Source of the DNA: a bacterium
GTDB taxonomy: Bacteria; Patescibacteriota; Minisyncoccia; Phycocordibacterales; UBA10002
Direction: 5' to 3'
DNA length: 6,804 bases
Assembly (NCBI GenBank): GCA_030648695.1
Contig: JAUSHG010000006.1
Span: forward strand, 1 to 6,804
This document shows positions 1-5,700 of the stretch, one piece after another. How positions within the stretch are numbered: position 1 is the first letter of the stretch; each line of letters starts with the position of its first letter. The translations under genes were made by a program, and so were the position numbers. The notes under the pieces are model-generated. The model searched no databases and was not told where the DNA came from. It saw only the letters and a program-made list of their open reading frames with translations.

Positions 1-1885
1 GGAGGGATTTATCACGCTTCTGCATCTTGGGGCGTACTTCCTCGTTGCCTCGTCAGTACTTGATACCGAGAAGTGGTGGTATCGTTTGTTTGCCACGAGT
101 GTCGGTGTTTCCGCATTTTTAGGTATTTACGGAATACTTCAGCTTGCGGGTGTCATTGTCATCAATCAGGGAGGCGTGCGTTTGGACGGCACCTTCGGCA
201 ACGCCGCGTACTTTGCGGGCTACATGCTCTTCCATTTGTTCCTGACACTGTTCCTCATTCTGCGTCATCGCGTTCCTGCGAATCGCAAATGGATGTACGG
301 CGCCGCAATGTTGCTCCAGCTCTTTGTGCTCTATTTCAGCGCCACCAGAGGTGCCGCTGTCGGACTCATCGGAGGTCTGTTGCTCTCTTCGCTTCTTCTT
401 GCCCTTTTTGAAAAGCAGAACCGTTCGCTACGCAAGTGGGCTATCGGCACTATTGTGGGGGTGCTGGTGGTGGTCGGAGCAATCTATAGCGTGCGCAACG
501 TCGAGTGGGTAGCCAAGAATCCGGTACTTTCGCGCTTCGCGACCATTAACCTCCAGAGTGCGCCGGCCCGCTTCATGGTCTGGGGCATGGCTTTTGAAGG
601 TTTTAAAGAAAACCCGATTCTCGGCTGGGGGCAGGAGGGTTTTAACTTTGTATTCAATAAGTACTACAACCCCGACATGTGGAGCCAGGAGGCATGGTTT
701 GACCGCACACACAATATCTTCTTTGACTGGCTCATAGCCGGAGGGCTTCTGGGACTTCTTGCCTATCTCTCCCTCCATGCGGGACTGCTCTACTATATAT
801 GGAAGGGAAAGCCGGAAAGTAGCGCGACACCATTCTCCTTTGCCGAGAAAAGCGTGCTCACGGGTCTTCTTGCCGCCTATGTTGTGCAGAACCTCTTTGT
901 GTTTGACAACATTGGCACCTATATCCTGTTCTTTTCACTGCTTGCCTTCATGCATTCCCGCGTTTCCGTGCCGACACGGCTCGCCGCTCTTCCCGCGCTC
1001 TCCAAGGGGGCAGTTTCGCAGACAGCGCTCGCAAGCGTGACAGTACTGTTTATCGCGGTGCTTTACTTTGCGAACGTCCGCGGCATTGCTCTGGCGCAGG
1101 ATTTGATAGCGGGACTCAAGTCACACCCGAAGGGACTCGGCGAAAATCTGGAAGCATACCGCCGCGCCTCCAAAAAGAACATGGTGGGCAGGCAGGAAAC
1201 TGCCGAGCAGTTCCTGCAGGCCGCGGTTGCGGTGACCGGGGCAGCCGGAGCTCCTGCGGAAATCAAAGAGACATTTGCAAAAGAGGCGGCGGAAACCATG
1301 GAGAGGGAAGTGGAACACGTACCCTCTGATGCCCGACTGAGCGTATTCCTCGGTGTGTTCTACAACCGCATGCGCGCATTTGATAAAGCGCTCGGGCATC
1401 TTTCAAAAGCGCATGAACTCTCGCCGACCAAGCAGACGATTACGTTTGAAATCGCAAATGTGTATCTCAATCAGGGGAAATTTAACGAAGCACTTGTACT
1501 GCTCAAGGAGGCCTATGAGCTTGCCCCCGAATTTGATGAGGCGCGCAAGGTCTACGCGGTGGCCGCAATTTATGCAAATCGGTTTGACCTCGTTGAAGCA
1601 CTGCTCGTACCGAAGTACGGCACCATCGCGGTTTCCGATGACCGCATTGTGAAGGCGTATTATGATGTGAAGCGCTACGCGCCGGTGCTTGAAATCTGGA
1701 AGGAACGAGTTGCGAAAAATCCGGACAACGCGCAAATGCGTACCTCGCTTGCCGCCGCCTATCTCTTGCTTGGCGACCGCAAAAAAGCAATCGCGGAAAT
1801 AGAGGAGGCCATTCGCATTAACCCGGAGTTCAAAGCGCAGGGAGATTATTTCATTAGCGAAATTCGCGCCGGCCGCAACCCGTGA
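1..1885 (+). CDS. O-antigen ligase/polymerase-family membrane protein with C-terminal TPR region (5' partial)
   Basis: The frame is open from the left edge (first full codon at base 2) to TGA at 1883-1885, so about 627 residues are visible and the true start lies upstream; the internal TTG at 86 is not a credible start because the preceding codons encode another membrane segment. About nine hydrophobic segments are visible (fragment residues 3-20, 29-54, 69-87, 98-114, 119-136, 146-164, 239-267, 285-319, 342-359). A large polar loop at about 165-238 carries Wzy_C (PF04932)-type features: GTFGNAAYFAG before it, then Arg190 in RFMVWG, NPILGWGQEGF, and RTHN (His237) followed by GGLLGLLAY. Family members polymerise or ligate lipid-linked glycans on the outer face of the membrane. 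Residues 440-610 form TPR-like helical repeats (for example FNEALVLLKEAYELAPE and KKAIAEIEEAIRINPE), probably for partner binding. The exact glycan and whether it acts as ligase, polymerase or protein glycosyltransferase cannot be told from sequence. Confidence 0.86.
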   Translation, partial: EGFITLLHLGAYFLVASSVLDTEKWWYRLFATSVGVSAFLGIYGILQLAGVIVINQGGVRLDGTFGNAAYFAGYMLFHLFLTLFLILRHRVPANRKWMYGAAMLLQLFVLYFSATRGAAVGLIGGLLLSSLLLALFEKQNRSLRKWAIGTIVGVLVVVGAIYSVRNVEWVAKNPVLSRFATINLQSAPARFMVWGMAFEGFKENPILGWGQEGFNFVFNKYYNPDMWSQEAWFDRTHNIFFDWLIAGGLLGLLAYLSLHAGLLYYIWKGKPESSATPFSFAEKSVLTGLLAAYVVQNLFVFDNIGTYILFFSLLAFMHSRVSVPTRLAALPALSKGAVSQTALASVTVLFIAVLYFANVRGIALAQDLIAGLKSHPKGLGENLEAYRRASKKNMVGRQETAEQFLQAAVAVTGAAGAPAEIKETFAKEAAETMEREVEHVPSDARLSVFLGVFYNRMRAFDKALGHLSKAHELSPTKQTITFEIANVYLNQGKFNEALVLLKEAYELAPEFDEARKVYAVAAIYANRFDLVEALLVPKYGTIAVSDDRIVKAYYDVKRYAPVLEIWKERVAKNPDNAQMRTSLAAAYLLLGDRKKAIAEIEEAIRINPEFKAQGDYFISEIRAGRNP

Positions 1886-1890
1886 GATAC

Positions 1891-1983
1891 ACAGACACTA
1901 CGAGTCACGAAAACCGACAACTAAAAATCACGAAGCAGAAGAGTCACGACATTGTTCGTGACTCTTCTGCTTTTAGTGTCTGT
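1891..1983. repeat. Outer inverted repeat enclosing the terminator
   Basis: ACAGACACTA at 1891-1900 is perfectly complementary to TAGTGTCTGT at 1974-1983, one base beyond the 17-bp terminator stem. The left side carries an extra 32-base segment (1901-1932) with CACGA motifs. GAGTCACGA occurs twice on the left (1902-1910 and 1941-1949), and both can pair with TCGTGACTC at 1956-1964, so two alternative stems are possible. Confidence 0.65.
1933..1974 (+). terminator. Strong hairpin terminator after the O-antigen ligase gene
   Basis: A perfect 17-bp stem pairs 1933-1949 with 1956-1972 around a 6-base loop (CATTGT) and is followed by a short T run (TTTT at 1971-1974). It starts 47 bases after the TGA stop, which fits an intrinsic terminator for the upstream gene. 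The T tract is short, so termination may be partial. The stem is almost symmetric, but on the minus strand it is followed only by CGTGATTTTTAG, so the plus direction fits better given gene order. Confidence 0.7.
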
Positions 1984-2053
1984 TCGTGTTCGCTATTTCG
2001 TGTCCGTTCGTGTATTTGCACGTGACCTTTTTGCATGTTCGTGTCCGATCGTG
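1955..2053. repeat. Degenerate TTCGTG repeat array
   Basis: TTCGTG occurs at 1955, 1983, 1997, 2007 and 2038, with the variant ATCGTG at 2048. Two longer related blocks, TTTCGTGTCCGTTCGTGT (from 1996) and GTTCGTGTCCGATCGTGT (from 2037), lie 41 bases apart. The mirror motif CACGA is present three times at 1906-1949, so the whole region is a diffuse inverted arrangement centred on the terminator loop. No protein or RNA family is recognised here. Confidence 0.6.
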
Positions 2054-2148
2054 TTTTCTTTAATTTTGCGTCTGTTTAGCGAGTTCTGTAATTCGCGTCA
2101 GTTTCGCGTTTTTACAAAAGCTGTCAAGCAATCATGTTACGCTCCACC

Positions 2149-2188
2149 ATGCCATTGGCGTCTGTCAATGCCATTTTGGCATGCCATT
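2149..2188. repeat. Three ATGCCATT copies with an internal hairpin
   Basis: ATGCCATT occurs at 2149-2156, 2168-2175 and 2181-2188. The second copy also forms a 6-bp hairpin, ATGCCA (2168-2173) with TGGCAT (2177-2182), around a TTT loop. CATTG (2153-2157) and CAATG (2166-2170) are complementary too. This may be a small regulatory site or a decayed repeat; nothing ties it to a known family. Confidence 0.45.
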
Positions 2189-2513
2189 CATTTCTTTGGT
2201 TGGAAAACTTCTTTCCGGTAAAAAATTCGGGAATGAAACTAACTCAATTTCGTAGCATGAGAAATTCATGAAACACCGGGCACGACCCGAAAGACCCCAA
2301 GAGAAGAGCGTATGAAACATGCTGTTCCTTTTTCCGCCAGTCAATTTGCGTTTCAAGGGATTTTCAATGCAGGGCTCTATATAAAACTATTTTGACGACG
2401 GACTTTTTGCTGTCGCCGCATCAAATTCCTCTTTCATGTGCCGCGAGGCGCCATGCGCGCTGGCTTGGGAGAACTACTGCTCCATTTCTGCCTTGCTCGG
2501 CCCACCTCTTTTT

Positions 2514-2552
2514 GCCGAGAACAGCCCATTTCTCCACAGTTCTCGGCTGTTC
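2514..2552. promoter_or_regulatory. Overlapping alternative inverted repeats upstream of a -10 box
   Basis: Two stems share bases. GCCGAGAAC (2514-2522) pairs with GTTCTCGGC (2539-2547), and GAACAGCC (2519-2526) pairs with GGCTGTTC (2545-2552). They cannot both form on one strand. The right half ends seven bases before a TATAAT box, where an operator would lie. If transcribed from further upstream it could instead be a switching RNA structure. The regulator is unknown. Confidence 0.45.
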
Positions 2553-2558
2553 CGCCCA

Positions 2559-2564
2559 TATAAT
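2559..2564 (+). promoter_or_regulatory. Candidate -10 box for the fibre gene
   Basis: A perfect TATAAT lies in CCCATATAATGTAG, about 150 bases before the ATG at 2717, and is followed by a T/A-rich leader. At 17-base spacing the -35 position (2536-2541) reads ACAGTT, a poor match, so the promoter would be weak or activator-dependent. The call rests mainly on the -10 box and on the terminator isolating the downstream gene. Confidence 0.4.
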
Positions 2565-2634
2565 GTAGCTATTAGAAATTGAATCTTTTTCTCTTAATTT
2601 TCTTTGTTTTGGTAATTAAATAATTGGGCATTTT

Positions 2635-2702
2635 ATTAGGTGAATTATGGTTCAACTTCGTTCACCATCTTGAGCCTGTCGAAAGAGCAATTAGGTGAAT
2701 TA
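2635..2702. mobile_element. 42-bp insertion flanked by a 13-bp direct repeat
   Basis: ATTAGGTGAATTA is present twice without mismatch, at 2635-2647 and 2690-2702, bracketing 42 bases (2648-2689). The insert contains TTGAGCCTGTCGAAAG (2670-2685), a motif I recognise from short dispersed repeats in many bacterial genomes, and an imperfect ATGGT/ACCAT hairpin (2647-2668). The layout fits insertion of a miniature repeat with target duplication; replication slippage is the alternative. It sits 15 bases before the fibre gene start and leaves two AGGTGA copies, both too far from the ATG (18 bases or more) for a standard ribosome-binding site. Confidence 0.6.
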
Positions 2703-2716
2703 GAAATTTCTCTCCA

Positions 2717-5700
2717 ATGGTCGCTGAACTTCTTTTTGAGGGCAACAAATACATCACGTCCAAGGCCGCCTCTCGGCTGACTGGATATGCGCCCGACTAC
2801 ATCGGCCAGCTTTGCCGCGGAGGGAAGCTCCAATGCCGAATGGTCGGGAGAAGCTGGTATGTTGCCGAGGCCTCTGTCTTGGAACATAAGTCGCTTAACC
2901 TAAACGCCGACCCCAAGAAGGCGGAGCGTCTGCGCACTTCGGAAACTTTAGCGGGTCTTCAAGGTCTGACCTTGGAGTCGGGAAAAAGGTCTGATCTTTC
3001 TCCGGAGGTAATTACGGCCGCTCCAATTCAGGTTCCGGCTTTCGGTTTTTCAGAAAAAGCCGCTGAATCGGAAATTCCGAAGATTCAAATGCTACCCGTT
3101 GTGGAGCGCAATGAAATTCTTAATTGGATTGAGGACGGGTTTGCAAAGACCGATTGGAGCAAGATTGCTTTGGAAAATCCGGTGCAGGTTGATTCTCCTC
3201 TTCCCCTTTCTAAAGGGGAAGTGCCGAGTCCGCGAGGCGAAGGGGTTTTGGGAGAGATAGCAGAGCGAGCGGAACTTTCTAACTTACCAACTACTTCGGA
3301 ACCGGTTCCTCTGCTCAAGGTATCCCCCTTAGTAAAGGGGGTGCCCGAGTCGGCGAGGGCGGGGGTTATCCCCCTTATCAAAGGGGGTGGCCGAAGGCCG
3401 GGGGTTGTTACAACCCTCCCGCATAAGAATGCGAGTGCTCCCTTTATTAAGGGAGATCTTATCAAAGAAATTGAGCAGAAATCCAAGAGAATCCAAGGTC
3501 AGACCTTTTTCCCGATTCAAGGTCTGACCTTAAGTCCGATGTCGCCATTCCTGCTTAGGGCCGGCACCTTCGTGATGTCGCTTGTCTTTGTGTTCGGCGG
3601 ATACGCATTTCTCTCCGCAGGCGGCATTGACCGCATGGAGCGCTTTGCTCGCATGGCGCTTCCGGTCGCGGTGGAGTTCGCGCGCGATGCCGCAGACGAG
3701 GCAGTGCTCCAATTCGCTGTATGGCAAGAAGACCCGGCCGATGCAGTGCTCGCGACACTTGATGGAGTGCCCCGCGCGCTTCAAGCCGGAGCAGATGCGG
3801 CTGCCGCATTTGCCGCGCGCATTCCGGAGTATGGCGCGAGTATGGCCGAGTTTATATCCGACTCCGCGATGTCCGCTTCATTGTCCGTGCGCGACCTGTT
3901 GACCCCGATGTTTACCGTCGGGACTCCGACCCTCGCAGGCGTCGGAGCCGGCGAGTCGCACTCTGTGCTTGAGGAAGCGGCTATTACGGTATACGAAACC
4001 ATCAACGCCGGACTTTATTCTCTGCGCGGTGCGCCAACGTTTGTCTACAACGGCGTGCTCTCCATCAAGAATATTTTTGGAAAAACTCAAGTGCTTCCTG
4101 AATCCGATAAAGGTCTGACCTTGGAGTCGGGAAAAAGGTCAGACCTTGAAAGAGTTGCAACCTCTACAGAAGAACTCCGCCCACGTGTCGTGATACGCGA
4201 AAAAACCACCACGCTTGAAAGTCCGGCGCCGGAGGGCGCACTGCCGGTTATCGTGGAGCGCACCACCGAGCGCATCATTGTGGGCGACATTTCCCGCAAG
4301 GAGGTGGAGGAGAAGCTTATTGTGCTTCAAAATCGGCTGGCGCAGGATATTGCCGCCGCCAAGTCCGATGCCTCAAGCGCGAAAATCGCCACGGCCGCCA
4401 ATACCACCTACATCAACAACGTCTACACTACGGTCGCAGGAACCAACAATCTGGACCGCGTGGACGACCTTGACCTCTTTAGCCCGACTATCACTAATGG
4501 CACTCTTATCGGGACCACGTTTTCCGGTGTGAATGGTACGTTCAACACGCTCACCGGCAATGCGGTGGTGCTTTCCGACACGCTTACCGTTTCCTCGTTC
4601 TCTACCTCAACGTTTGCCGGCGGGGTACAGCTCGCCACAAACGCAGGACTTGTTTCCATCGGCCCTACGTCAACTCCGCAGGCCTCGCTCTCCATTGCCG
4701 GACGACCCAATCAGCTCTCGCCGCTTCTCCTTGTTTCCACCTCCACCGCAAGCGCCACCTCCACCGCGTTTGTGATTGACTCAAACGGCAAGGTGGGGGT
4801 GGGGACGGCTGTTCCGACTCTGGATTTTAATGTGCTCGGTAATTCGTATTTTTCGGGAAACGTTGGCATCGGCACCACCTCGCCTTCCGCCACGCTTTCC
4901 GTGCAGGGTAACCTTCTGGTGTCCGGAAGTATCACTGCCATTACGACGATGGTGTCCACTTCAACCATTACCGGAATGAATTTTGTGGCGACCGATAGTG
5001 CGGCTACTTCTACGTTCGCAGGGGGGCTTGCTGTGGAGACAAGCGGACTGGTGTATGATTTTTCCTCAAACAAGGTGGGGATTGGGACGGCGGCGCCAAA
5101 CTGGATGCTGCAGGTAAGCGGTACGCGGCCTTCGTTTGCCCTTTCTGACGCCGCCGCAGGCACAGACCTCAAACATTGGCTCTTCTCCTCTATGGGCGGC
5201 AACCTCTATATTGGCACGTCAACAGATGCGTATGGCACGAGCAGCCCGGCAGCGCTTACGGTTAGCAATGCCGGCAGAGTGGGAATCGGCACGACCTCGC
5301 CTGGGGCTGTGTTCTCGGTGCAGGGCGCGAGCTTGTTCAACGGCACAACCACCATAGACGGTGCAGGAAGCGGCATCACGTTTACAGGAAGCGGCAACCA
5401 CGATATTACCGCCGCCAATGGGACTCTACGCATCGGGTCAAACACCATCATTGGCAACATTGAGGCGTTGGACTCTACCGTGGACATAGGCACGGCGGCA
5501 ACGCGCTTTGACAAAATCTACGCCAATGAAGTGAATGCCTCAACGCTTGTCGGAACGCTCACCGGAGGCAACCTGACTGCCGAAACCTTTTCCATCAACT
5601 CCGACAACGCTTCCGCGGACGCCGAAGATGCAAACCTTGCTTTCAGTCGAGGCACACTTAGTCCAAATGCGCTCATCACGTGGGACGCAACTGGGGACGA

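Larger units (their letters stand above)
1886..2716. other. Intergenic region without a convincing gene
   Basis: This 831-base gap separates the two genes. Short open frames exist (1952-2221 plus, 2165-2356 minus, 2645-2887 minus), but their translations show no recognisable domain and overlap repeats, and I see no clear ribosome-binding site for any of them. From the left it holds a terminator hairpin, a TTCGTG-rich stretch, about 450 bases of unassigned sequence (2057-2513) with small hairpins such as CGGG/CCCG at 2277-2289 and CATGA/TCATG at 2256-2270, then overlapping inverted repeats, a promoter candidate, a T/A-rich leader (2571-2647) and a small inserted element. No tRNA or rRNA signature was recognised. 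Confidence 0.7.

Noticed and set aside
428..778. Minus-strand open frame of 116 codons inside the O-antigen ligase gene
   Set aside because: It lies wholly within a well-supported membrane protein gene and its translation shows no domain; it is a shadow frame.
1952..2221. Plus-strand open frame of 89 codons in the gap
   Set aside because: It begins in the terminator loop and its first part is simply the TTCGTG array translated (VRVRYFVSVRVF); there is no ribosome-binding site or recognisable domain.
2165..2356. Minus-strand open frame of 63 codons in the gap
   Set aside because: No recognised family or clear start signal; it runs through small hairpins and repeat copies. A real small gene cannot be fully excluded.
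2378..2385. TATATAAA as a second promoter -10 box
   Set aside because: No acceptable -35 element lies at 16-18 bases upstream, and it is more than 330 bases from the next start codon.
2647..2668. GGTTCAAC resembling the T-arm of a tRNA
   Set aside because: The flanks give no acceptor, D or anticodon arms; it is part of the short inserted repeat.
2645..2887. Minus-strand open frame of 80 codons over the fibre gene start
   Set aside because: It is antisense to the HTH coding region and ends within the inserted element; a shadow frame.
3201..3531. Possible CRISPR array because of several palindromic repeats
   Set aside because: Units differ in length and orientation, spacing is irregular, there are no uniform spacers, and all lie within an open coding frame.
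4711..5202. Long minus-strand open frame (163 codons) opposite the fibre
   Set aside because: Repetitive GC-rich fibre coding sequence leaves several open antisense frames; this one mirrors the repeats and has no domain of its own.
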